DNA from: Deltaproteobacteria bacterium
GTDB lineage: Bacteria > Myxococcota_A > Polyangia > JAAYKL01
Direction: 5' to 3'
DNA length: 44,232 nucleotides
Assembly: GCA_016936575.1 (NCBI GenBank)
Contig: JAFGXQ010000223.1
Span: 1 to 44,232, forward strand
The position numbers and the translations under genes are program-made. Below the pieces are notes generated by a model. It searched no databases, was not told where the DNA came from, and saw only the letters and a program-made list of their open reading frames with translations. How positions within the stretch are numbered: position 1 is the first letter of the stretch; every line of letters begins with the position of its first letter. This document shows positions 1 through 6,895 of this stretch, one piece after another.

Positions 1-2
1 CG

Positions 3-617
3 ACCACCGATGTGCAAATGTTCCCCGCGGCTATTTTCGGTGGAAGTCAAGCCGGCACGTGGACATCCGGTTCCGGACTCCCCATGTCGGTCAGTTCAAT
101 ACTCAGCGGCGGAAATCTCTGTACGGGATTCCACACAAACGCATTGACAACCAGCGGCGATTTTGCGGCGACATATGACATTTATTTTTCTAACGGCGCG
201 AGTAGCAGTCAAGCGGGTGAGCCGGAAGTCTTCTTAATGATTTGGCTCTACAAAAATGGTGATATGAACCCAACCAACAACCTGACGCCCAGCGGTAATG
301 ACGGCGATAACACTTGTGAAGCCGATGCGCCGGTAGGAATCACCGCTTGTCCTGTTTCGGGCCTTAGTAACGTCGAAATTGACGGCTCTACATTCTCTGT
401 TATCAGAGGTGTTCAGCACAACGGCAAGACGGTAATCACCTATGCGTTGCGCAATTTCCGCAATAACATTGATATCGACTTGGCGCAGATTATTCAACAT
501 GCCGTTGATAACAACCTCGGCATTACCACCAGCATGTCGCTGTGGAGTGTGCAAGCCGGATTCGAAATTTTGAGCGGCGGCAGCGGAATGAAAGTAAGCA
601 ATTTCTACGTTGAGTAA
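3..617 (+). CDS. GH12-family endoglucanase/xyloglucanase, 5' partial
   Basis: The reading frame is open at the left window edge, so only the C-terminal ~205 residues are seen. GH12 enzymes are secreted retaining beta-1,4-glucanases with a beta-jelly-roll fold. The sequence reads through the GH12 landmarks: a YDIYF strand, then PEVFLMIWL whose Glu (codon 225-227) fits the catalytic nucleophile, and near the end SVQAGFEILSGGSG whose Glu (codon 564-566) fits the acid/base. The protein ends just after this motif (NFYVE), as the bare catalytic domain does, so any signal peptide or linker must lie upstream. The next gene, 261 bases on, is a GH45 endoglucanase, which supports a role in beta-glucan breakdown. 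Substrate choice (cellulose, xyloglucan or mixed-linkage glucan) cannot be read from the sequence. Confidence 0.85.
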   Translation, partial: TTDVQMFPAAIFGGSQAGTWTSGSGLPMSVSSILSGGNLCTGFHTNALTTSGDFAATYDIYFSNGASSSQAGEPEVFLMIWLYKNGDMNPTNNLTPSGNDGDNTCEADAPVGITACPVSGLSNVEIDGSTFSVIRGVQHNGKTVITYALRNFRNNIDIDLAQIIQHAVDNNLGITTSMSLWSVQAGFEILSGGSGMKVSNFYVE

Positions 618-745
618 TCGTTCCCTCTCGGCATAAAGTCGTTATTCTCCATAAAAAAATTCCACATAAACGTTTCAGTTAATAAACCACGTTTGTCAAA
701 TATGCCGTTTTTCATTAACTTGAGTGGCGCGGCCGGGAAAAAACG

Positions 746-754
746 TGGTAAAAT
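746..754 (+). promoter_or_regulatory. Possible extended -10 promoter for the GH45 gene
   Basis: In the 261-base gap between the GH12 and GH45 genes the only promoter-like element I see is TGGTAAAAT, a TGn extended -10. The -35 position (about 726-731) has no match. It would give a leader of about 118 bases. No clear terminator hairpin follows the GH12 gene, so co-transcription is also possible. Confidence 0.3.
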
Positions 755-878
755 ATAGCGGTTTATCTGCGCGACCTGAGAATACATAATCGCTTAAAAG
801 GTCGGGCAAACCATGTTGAAACGAACGACGACGATGCAGAAAAGTTCCAGCGGAATGGTTCTTATTCAGGAGGTCTTA

Positions 879-1910
879 ATGGACAGAAAATTATTTATCT
901 TATTGGGTATGTTGGCGATGATGTGGCTGGGGTTCGGTTGTGGCGACGACGACAGTCAACGGGGCACCGTGGATGACCCGTCAACCGACGGAGATGCGGA
1001 TTCTGATGGCGATGGTGACAGCGATTCCGACGGCGACGCCGACGGCGATTCCGATGGAGATGCGGACAGCGACGGCGATAGTGATTCGGACTCAGACCCC
1101 GTTGAGGGCGATACGGAATATGATCCGGTGGGAAGCGATGGGCGCCAAGGATTTTCCACCAAGTATTGGGATTGCTGCAAGGCGCACTGTGCGTGGCCCG
1201 AGAACGTTTCTTCGGGACAAGATCCCGCTCCGGTTTGCGACATCAATAACAACCCGACGGACCCTGTAATCGATCAGGGTACCTGGCTGCAGGGAAAACC
1301 CAGCGGCTGTGATGACCCGTACAATGCAGATGCGGTATTCACTTGCTGGAATCAATCGCCCTGGGCTGTCAGTGACACGCTTTCCTATGGGTTCGTGGCA
1401 ACGCACGCGGGTGGAGAATTCAGCTGCGGCCAGTGTTTTCAGTTCGATTTCGACGGACAGAGTCGCCAGACATTGGAAAGCGACTACGGCGTGATTGATG
1501 ACGGGTCGGCCAGTCTGGAAGGTAAAACGATGATCGTGCAGGTCACCAATATCGGTTACGACGTAACGCAAGTGGCAAATGCGTATCAATTCGATATTAT
1601 GATTCCGGGCGGCGGCGTGGGGGCGTTCAACGGGTGTTCCGCGCAATGGGGAGTCGACAATTCTCAATTGGGGGCAACATACGGAGGTTTTCTGCAAGCC
1701 TGTTACGACATGTACGGCTTCAACGAATCGCATTCTACCTACAAATCATGTGTGGAAGAAATGTGTAACGACGTGTTCTCTCCGGCCGGCATGGAAGATT
1801 TACTGGCCGGGTGCCTGTGGTACGTGAACTGGATGAATGTGGCCGATAACCCGGCCTTTAAATACAAGCAAGTTACCTGCCCCGACGTGCTGACTTCCCG
1901 CGGCATGTAG
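879..1910 (+). CDS. GH45-family endoglucanase, lipoprotein with Asp-rich linker
   Basis: A 343-residue endo-beta-1,4-glucanase. ATG at 879 is chosen because AGGAGG (868-873) sits 5 bases upstream; an earlier in-frame ATG at 813 has no such site. Residues 1-20 are a hydrophobic signal followed by Cys21 and GDDDS, a lipoprotein pattern, though the lipobox (LGFGC) is weak. Residues 37-80 are an Asp/Ser/Gly linker. The catalytic domain carries GH45 signatures: STKYWDCCKAHCAWP at 93-107 with Asp98 as the likely base, SPWAVSD at 160-166, and QFDIMIPGGGVGAFNGC at 237-253 with Asp239 as the likely acid. Many Cys residues match the disulfide-rich fold, and NPAFKYKQVTCP near the end is also typical. 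GH45 is mainly known from fungi and invertebrates, with few bacterial members. Most likely tethered at the cell surface. Confidence 0.9.
   Translation: MDRKLFILLGMLAMMWLGFGCGDDDSQRGTVDDPSTDGDADSDGDGDSDSDGDADGDSDGDADSDGDSDSDSDPVEGDTEYDPVGSDGRQGFSTKYWDCCKAHCAWPENVSSGQDPAPVCDINNNPTDPVIDQGTWLQGKPSGCDDPYNADAVFTCWNQSPWAVSDTLSYGFVATHAGGEFSCGQCFQFDFDGQSRQTLESDYGVIDDGSASLEGKTMIVQVTNIGYDVTQVANAYQFDIMIPGGGVGAFNGCSAQWGVDNSQLGATYGGFLQACYDMYGFNESHSTYKSCVEEMCNDVFSPAGMEDLLAGCLWYVNWMNVADNPAFKYKQVTCPDVLTSRGM
987..1097 (+). repeat. Degenerate tandem GAY-GGC/GAY-TCY repeat coding an Asp-rich linker
   Basis: An in-frame run of short units coding Asp-Gly-Asp-Ala/Ser-Asp lies inside the GH45 gene and forms its flexible acidic linker between lipid anchor and catalytic domain. 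Such linkers are common in surface lipoproteins of Myxococcota-like bacteria. The repetitive DNA could change length by slippage in steps of 6 or 9 bases. Confidence 0.75.
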
Positions 1911-1953
1911 TGCACCCTGGTTTCATGTACATCGACTTTTTCGCTTGCGAGCG

Positions 1954-1981
1954 TTGACAATTTTCGGCGGTCGCCGATAAT
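1954..1981 (+). promoter_or_regulatory. Possible sigma70 promoter with palindrome in the spacer
   Basis: TTGACA (1954-1959), 16 bases, then GATAAT (1976-1981) forms a good housekeeping-type promoter just before the TerB-like gene. The spacer holds the inverted repeat TCGGC-GGTC-GCCGA (1964-1977), which overlaps the -10 and could be an operator. A small hairpin CGCT-TGCG-AGCG (1942-1953) lies immediately upstream. The predicted leader would be only about 10-15 bases. Confidence 0.45.
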
Positions 1982-2000
1982 CCATTCATAAGGAGAGATT

Positions 2001-2393
2001 ATGCTGACCGAGGAAAAGAAAAGTATATTGCAATTACTTGTGGCACTGGCGTGGGCGGATGGGAAAGTCGACCAGGAGGAACTCGAAATCGTGGTGGCGT
2101 TGACAGATGCGTTTCAGGCATCGAAGGAGGAGTGCGATGAGGTGCTTGAGTGGGCGAAAACACCGAGAACCCTTGATGATGTCGATATTTCCGCACTGGC
2201 GCAAAGCGACGTGTATCTGGCGCTCCAGCACGGGGTTCTACTTACATACATTGACGGTGAACAAACCGCTGATGAAGTGGAACTGATAAATAAATTGGTC
2301 GTCAAGCTTGGCCTCACGCAGGACGAAGCACAGCCGCTCCTTGATTCTGCCGCTGCATTTGCCCAGAATCTGCTACCCGAACTGGAGTCCTAA
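2001..2393 (+). CDS. TerB-like helical protein (tellurite-resistance family)
   Basis: 130 residues, ATG with AGGAGAG (1991-1997) a few bases upstream. It has the two-repeat pattern of the TerB family: ALAWADGKVDQEE near residues 15-27 and LLTYIDGEQTADE near 80-92, each a helix-acidic turn-helix thought to bind divalent metal in TerB. No signal peptide or membrane segment, so cytosolic. TerB-like domains occur in many proteins unrelated to tellurite, and no other ter genes are visible here, so a resistance role should not be assumed. The gene is 9 bases upstream of an MMPL exporter, which suggests an accessory role near the membrane or simple co-regulation. Confidence 0.75.
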   Translation: MLTEEKKSILQLLVALAWADGKVDQEELEIVVALTDAFQASKEECDEVLEWAKTPRTLDDVDISALAQSDVYLALQHGVLLTYIDGEQTADEVELINKLVVKLGLTQDEAQPLLDSAAAFAQNLLPELES

Positions 2394-2402
2394 GTCTAGG
2401 AT

Positions 2403-5105
2403 ATGATCACGTTACTCATGAGGCACCTGGCCAAAGTGCCTTTAACTTATCCCCGATGGGTTCTGTCCATCTCACTGCTGCTGACAGTTGTCGCGTTGTT
2501 TTTTGTACCCAGATTGCACGTGTCGACGGATCGGAATTTACTGGCCGGAAAAGACAGCGAGGAGTTTCGTCGCCGAGAAGAAGTCAGCGAAATGTTCGGA
2601 ACCACGCTGATTTCGGTCGCTGTGGTTGAAGCATCCTCACAGGAACAGGCAAATCGTACTGCGAGTCAGCTGGCAAATCAGCTGAAAAAGTATCCCGACG
2701 TGGTGAAAGATGTATTCTACAAGGCGGATATAGGGTTTTTCGAGTCTCGAGCGTTGTTGTTTGCTCCTGAAAGAACGGTAGAGAAAATCGTTGACGCCTT
2801 GAACTCCGACAAAGTGTCACTTGATGTTCTCGAGGGAAAGCAGCGTTTGTCCAGTTTGTTGCTCGCAGGATCAGCCAGGTTGGAAGCGATGCCGGCTGAC
2901 GACTCCCAGGATGACAAAGCGGTGGAGGCCGGGTTGACCCATATGAGAGCCCTTTTTCAGAGCGTGACCACCTGGTTCACCGACCCCGATTGTACGGAAC
3001 TTCCGGTGATGAAACAGTTGGCAGAATCCCTTCAGCAGAATTCAACACTTCCGGTTTCAGCGTCGACGGATGGTTTTCTGGTCGCCAAAGATGAACAGGT
3101 GCCCCGGTTGGCCGTGTTGTTCATCCAGCCCGCAGATGATTCTCAGTCGATGGAGGTCGTGGCACCGCTGACTGATTTGATACGCAAAAATGCCCGACAG
3201 GTGGCGGCAAAAAACAATGTGCGCATCCTGGTAAGTGGCATGCCCTCATTAGCCACAGATGAACTTCGTTTGGTTACCCGGGATTGCGTCGTCGCAGGTG
3301 TGGTCGCGGGGTTGGGAGTGATTCTGGTGTTCATGTTGGCATTCCGCTCGATTCGGGTGAGTCTGTTTGTGGTATTGCCGCTCGGCGTCGGCCTGGTTTG
3401 GGCGGCGGGATTCACCGGCGCAGTCTATGAGCATCTAACGATGATCACATCGTACTTTGCAGCGGTGTTGTTTGGATTGGGCGTCGCGTTCACCATTCAT
3501 ATCGTGGCACGGTTTCATGAAGAACTGCTCGCCGATGTGCCGCGAGAGAAAGCGCTTGAAAATGCATTGGTCGGCGCCGGTCCGGGTGTGTTGGTCGGCG
3601 GCGCCACCACGGCTTTGGCATTTCTCGCAATCGTATTTTCAGATTTTCAGGGTTTCGCCGAGATGGGCGTTATTTCCGGTGTCGGGGTGACCATGATTTT
3701 ATTAGCGAATGTTACCCTGCTTCCTGCGGCAATGTTGCTTTGGCACCCGGGCAAATCGGTTGTGAGAGCACCTGTGAAAACGACATTCTTTGCGCGATTG
3801 GCCGGCTCAAAGAGAATTGTTCCCATCGCGGCTCTAGTGTTGTTTGTGGCCGGCGTCGCCGCGTCTTTCGGCGTGCATTTTAATTATGCGGTGGAAAGCA
3901 TGCTGCCGCGTGATTCTGAGGCGGTAAAAGGAATCCAACTGTTGAACGAACGTACGATTTTTTCTTCTACTTATTCGGTTGCTGTAGCCTCGTCTATTCA
4001 GGACGCAAATGAGCTCGCGTCCAGGTTTGAAGCACTCTCCACGGTGTCCAGAGTGGAATCCGCGGGAATGTTTTTGCCCGAACATCAGCACAAAAAAGTA
4101 GAACAACTACATCGCATTCGCCCTGAAGTGGCCGCACAACTGAAATCGCTGCATACAGAATGGAAAAGTGCGCGAAAGAATTTTACTCCCAGCACGGCAA
4201 CGTCTTTGTCTGCTTCATTGGAGGAAATCCATCTGCTGTTTCTGGATATGGCGTTTGACGCGAAGCGGGCGAACCGAGCGGAGACCAAAGAACTGCAGCG
4301 AATCGCCGAAGCGGCTCGCGCTGCCTCAGAGGCGGCATCGCACAGCAGCAACGAACGGGTTGAGGCACTGGAGCGGATGATTTTTTCTCTGATAGGAAGA
4401 GCGGTTGGAATACTGGCGTCCGGGGCGACAATGGAAGAATTCGGCGTATCGGATTTGCCGGATAGCATTCGAGGCAGGTATGTGAGTCGGGACGGCGCGC
4501 ATTACGCTGTTATTGTGTACCCCGACGGCGATATCGGCGAAAAAGATTTTTTCTATAAGCATGTTGATGAGTTACTGTCGGTTGACCCCGGCATCACCGG
4601 GCACCCGGTTACCCATAAACGATTCACTGTCATGGTGCAGCGGGGGTTTGTTCAGGCCACGGTGTTGTCTCTGCTTGCGGTGGTGGTACTTGTTCTCCTT
4701 GATTTGCGAAGTCTGAAGGGGGTGATTCTCGGCCTGGGACCGGTGGTGTTTTCTGCCGGCTTCACCGCACTTACGATGTGGTGGTTTGATTTTCAGCTGA
4801 ATTATGCCAACCTGATGGCGCTCCCGATTCTGATTGGCACGGCTGTCGACTATGGGGTGCATCTGGCGCATCGTGTGAAACAGGAGGGAGACGTACTTCA
4901 TGCGGTAAATACGACAGGGAGAGCGATTCTCCTGTCGGGAACGACCACATTGATTGGGTTCGGCAGCCTTATTCTTGGAAATCATTGGGGGGTGAAGAGT
5001 CTCGGAATTTTGCTGGTTCTCGGAATTTTCTTTTCTTTACTCGCATCCATGGTCATTTTTCCCGGTTTCTTTTCAACATCGGCAGCACGAAGAAAATCGT
5101 CATGA
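2403..5105 (+). CDS. RND/MMPL-family lipid or hydrophobe exporter
   Basis: A 900-residue inner-membrane transporter with the duplicated RND layout: one membrane helix at about 16-36, a large periplasmic loop to about 290, five helices, then the same again from about 470. MMPL/HpnN-type pumps move lipids or other hydrophobic molecules using the proton gradient. In the second half the relay motif is intact (GTAVDYGVH, Asp816-Tyr817). In the first half the equivalent place reads GLGVAFTIH with Ala362-Phe363, so the Asp is missing. A helical, Ala/Glu/Arg-rich stretch around 600-660 lies in the second periplasmic domain. The downstream nitrilase overlaps its stop (ATGA), so the two are translationally coupled. 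Substrate unknown. Confidence 0.85.
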   Translation: MITLLMRHLAKVPLTYPRWVLSISLLLTVVALFFVPRLHVSTDRNLLAGKDSEEFRRREEVSEMFGTTLISVAVVEASSQEQANRTASQLANQLKKYPDVVKDVFYKADIGFFESRALLFAPERTVEKIVDALNSDKVSLDVLEGKQRLSSLLLAGSARLEAMPADDSQDDKAVEAGLTHMRALFQSVTTWFTDPDCTELPVMKQLAESLQQNSTLPVSASTDGFLVAKDEQVPRLAVLFIQPADDSQSMEVVAPLTDLIRKNARQVAAKNNVRILVSGMPSLATDELRLVTRDCVVAGVVAGLGVILVFMLAFRSIRVSLFVVLPLGVGLVWAAGFTGAVYEHLTMITSYFAAVLFGLGVAFTIHIVARFHEELLADVPREKALENALVGAGPGVLVGGATTALAFLAIVFSDFQGFAEMGVISGVGVTMILLANVTLLPAAMLLWHPGKSVVRAPVKTTFFARLAGSKRIVPIAALVLFVAGVAASFGVHFNYAVESMLPRDSEAVKGIQLLNERTIFSSTYSVAVASSIQDANELASRFEALSTVSRVESAGMFLPEHQHKKVEQLHRIRPEVAAQLKSLHTEWKSARKNFTPSTATSLSASLEEIHLLFLDMAFDAKRANRAETKELQRIAEAARAASEAASHSSNERVEALERMIFSLIGRAVGILASGATMEEFGVSDLPDSIRGRYVSRDGAHYAVIVYPDGDIGEKDFFYKHVDELLSVDPGITGHPVTHKRFTVMVQRGFVQATVLSLLAVVVLVLLDLRSLKGVILGLGPVVFSAGFTALTMWWFDFQLNYANLMALPILIGTAVDYGVHLAHRVKQEGDVLHAVNTTGRAILLSGTTTLIGFGSLILGNHWGVKSLGILLVLGIFFSLLASMVIFPGFFSTSAARRKSS

Positions 5106-5890
5106 CTACTGTAACTGTAGCTGCGGCACAGATGGATATTGGTTTCGAGCGTCCGGAGCGAAACTATTCATCTGCCGCCAGATTGGCAGAGAATGCTGCC
5201 AGGCGGCACGCAGACTTATTTATATTGCCCGAAATGTTTGCGACCGGTTTTTCAATGAATACAGAACTTGTGGCGGAAGAGTCTAGTGGGCGAACCCCGA
5301 AATTTTTAGAATCCCTTGCGAGCCGGTATCAAATGTACGTGGCAGCCAGTTATGTGAAAATAGATGTCGAAGGACGTATGCACAATATGGGGGTGGTGTT
5401 TGACCGCGACGGGAGGCTTATTCACGAATACGCCAAAATACACCTTTTTTCTCCCGGTGGAGAATCTAAAGCGTTTTGTCCGGGAAATACCGTACCCACT
5501 TTTTGTATTAATGGCGTTAGATTTGTTCTGTTTATCTGTTATGATTTGCGGTTTCCTGAAATATTTCGGATGGTTGCAAAAGAAGTGGATGCGGCGGTCG
5601 TTGTGGCCAATTGGCCTGGCACTCGCCAAGAGCATTGGGATTGTCTGTTGCGCGCGCGCGCAATTGAAAATCAACAATATCTAGTGGGGGTCAATCGTAT
5701 CGGTGAAAGCGATGGACTCGTTTATAACGGCGGCAGTGTGGTTGTATCGCCGGGAGGGCAGATTATTGCATCTTGTGCATCAGCAGAAGATATATTGGTT
5801 GGAAAAATCGATTCTTCAATAGTAGCAGAAACGCGACAGGCATTTCCCGTGCTCGCAGATATGCGACTGGGTACCGGGGTGGAAAGATAA
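5102..5890 (+). CDS. Carbon-nitrogen hydrolase, omega-amidase (YafV/Nit2)-like
   Basis: 262 residues starting at the ATG that overlaps the MMPL stop (ATGA, 5102-5105). An in-frame extension back to 4985 lies inside the upstream gene and is rejected. The nitrilase-superfamily triad is clear: Glu44 in LPEMFATGF, Lys112 in AKIHLF, Cys146 in ICYDLRFPE. The LPEMFATGF and KIHLFSPGGE wording is closest to omega-amidases, which hydrolyse alpha-ketoglutaramate and alpha-ketosuccinamate in methionine salvage and glutamine transamination. A different small amide is possible. No signal peptide, so cytosolic. Length is normal for the family. Its coupling to an exporter is unusual and not explained by the omega-amidase role. 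Confidence 0.85.
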   Translation: MTTVTVAAAQMDIGFERPERNYSSAARLAENAARRHADLFILPEMFATGFSMNTELVAEESSGRTPKFLESLASRYQMYVAASYVKIDVEGRMHNMGVVFDRDGRLIHEYAKIHLFSPGGESKAFCPGNTVPTFCINGVRFVLFICYDLRFPEIFRMVAKEVDAAVVVANWPGTRQEHWDCLLRARAIENQQYLVGVNRIGESDGLVYNGGSVVVSPGGQIIASCASAEDILVGKIDSSIVAETRQAFPVLADMRLGTGVER

Positions 5891-5896
5891 AAAGAA

Positions 5897-5920
5897 GGCG
5901 GGCCCATTTCTGAGCCCGCC
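5897..5920. terminator. Hairpin terminator between convergent genes
   Basis: GGCGGGC (5897-5903), a 10-base loop, GCCCGCC (5914-5920): a perfect 7-bp GC stem between two convergent genes. On the minus strand the stem is followed by TTCTTTTTATC, a classic U-rich tail, so it should end the SRPBCC transcript. On the plus strand the tail is poor in U, but the hairpin may still work. Confidence 0.75.
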
Positions 5921-5960
5921 AATGCAAGGGAGATGCGAAAAACAGGATTGCGAAGAAGAG

Positions 5961-6599
5961 CTACTTTCTTGCCGTCCTGGTGAAGTATTTTTTACCGGCT
6001 GCTGTTGACAGCCATTTTTTTACATCGTTGGGGGCGCCGATCAGGTTTCGTTCTACCAGTTTGTGCATGTCATCATTCATCAGGTTGACCACACCCATCG
6101 GAATTTTCGCAGAGACAACATATGCGACAAGAGTGCGATTGCCGGGTTGGGGGAACAGCTTCCAGTATCCGCGAGCCATTTCAATATCGTGAGGCTTATT
6201 TTCAACCATATTGAAAGACAGTGTATAGTTGGCTTTGTCCTGTTTTACTTCCATGTAGTATTCCAGGCTGATGAGCTTATATCCCATCTGGTAGTGAATC
6301 AGCGCCGTATTTCCTTTTTGCGCCACTTGGCTTACAGCCGAGGTTGCGGCAAACATGTTGTCGTAGGCTTCGTAGTCCTGAATTGCCTGCCATACAACGT
6401 CTGCCGGAGCATCGATCAATGTGTACCCTGAACCGCCGTAAAAGCCTTTCTGGCACGAACTTGCGAGGGGTTTTTTAATTGTTTTACCAGCTTTCAATCT
6501 ATCTTTCTCCGCAGGTGTGAATGACACGGCTGACGCAGTGACACTGCAAAGCATGAAAGCGGAAAGTATACATGTAATGGCTAATAGTTTCGTCTTCAT
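5961..6599 (-). CDS. Secreted START/SRPBCC-fold lipid-binding protein
   Basis: 212 residues with a clear signal peptide (Lys residues, hydrophobic core, cleavage near ASA-VSF at about 24). Residues about 45-205 follow the SRPBCC/START pattern: YTLIDAPADVVWQAIQDYEAYD opening the fold, a central YYMEVKQ strand, and a long amphipathic C-terminal helix. START-like proteins hold a hydrophobic ligand in a central cavity. The start has GGAG about 8 bases upstream on the minus strand. It stands alone, converging on the MMPL/nitrilase operon and diverging from the pseudokinase. A role as periplasmic lipid carrier is possible but not shown. Confidence 0.7.
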   Translation of the reverse strand: MKTKLLAITCILSAFMLCSVTASAVSFTPAEKDRLKAGKTIKKPLASSCQKGFYGGSGYTLIDAPADVVWQAIQDYEAYDNMFAATSAVSQVAQKGNTALIHYQMGYKLISLEYYMEVKQDKANYTLSFNMVENKPHDIEMARGYWKLFPQPGNRTLVAYVVSAKIPMGVVNLMNDDMHKLVERNLIGAPNDVKKWLSTAAGKKYFTRTARK

Positions 6600-6895
6600 G
6601 GTGTAGCTCCTAAGGTTTGTTGTTTCGCATCCCTTGCTAGGATAGACTTCTCAGCAACAGAAAAATTTCACCGGTTTAAAAAAAAGCGAAATTATTACCG
6701 CTGCAGTCAATTATTACAATAAGCAATTTCTGTTCCAATTTCAGTCTGAATAAAATAAAATTTATCTGATGTATATTTCTGTAATTATTTGGATGCGTTA
6801 AAGCTGTCTGCGTATGCATTAGGTTGCCATTTGCGCGTTACTCAGATATTAATTGGGAAAAAAAAACACACTTTTTGTCTTTAGGTGGGTTAAAG
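6600..6895. other. AT-rich divergent intergenic region
   Basis: This 296-base gap separates the divergent SRPBCC and pseudokinase genes and is markedly AT-rich between about 6660 and 6800. It must hold promoters for both, but I could not pick a convincing -35/-10 pair. No repeat, RNA gene or small ORF with a good ribosome site is evident. Confidence 0.5.

Noticed and set aside
1092..1733. Minus-strand frame of 213 codons over the GH45 gene
   Set aside because: Antisense to a catalytic domain with all GH45 motifs; composition is consistent with a shadow.
2001..2393. Tellurite-resistance operon
   Set aside because: Only the TerB-like protein is present; no terC, terD or terZ relatives are near.
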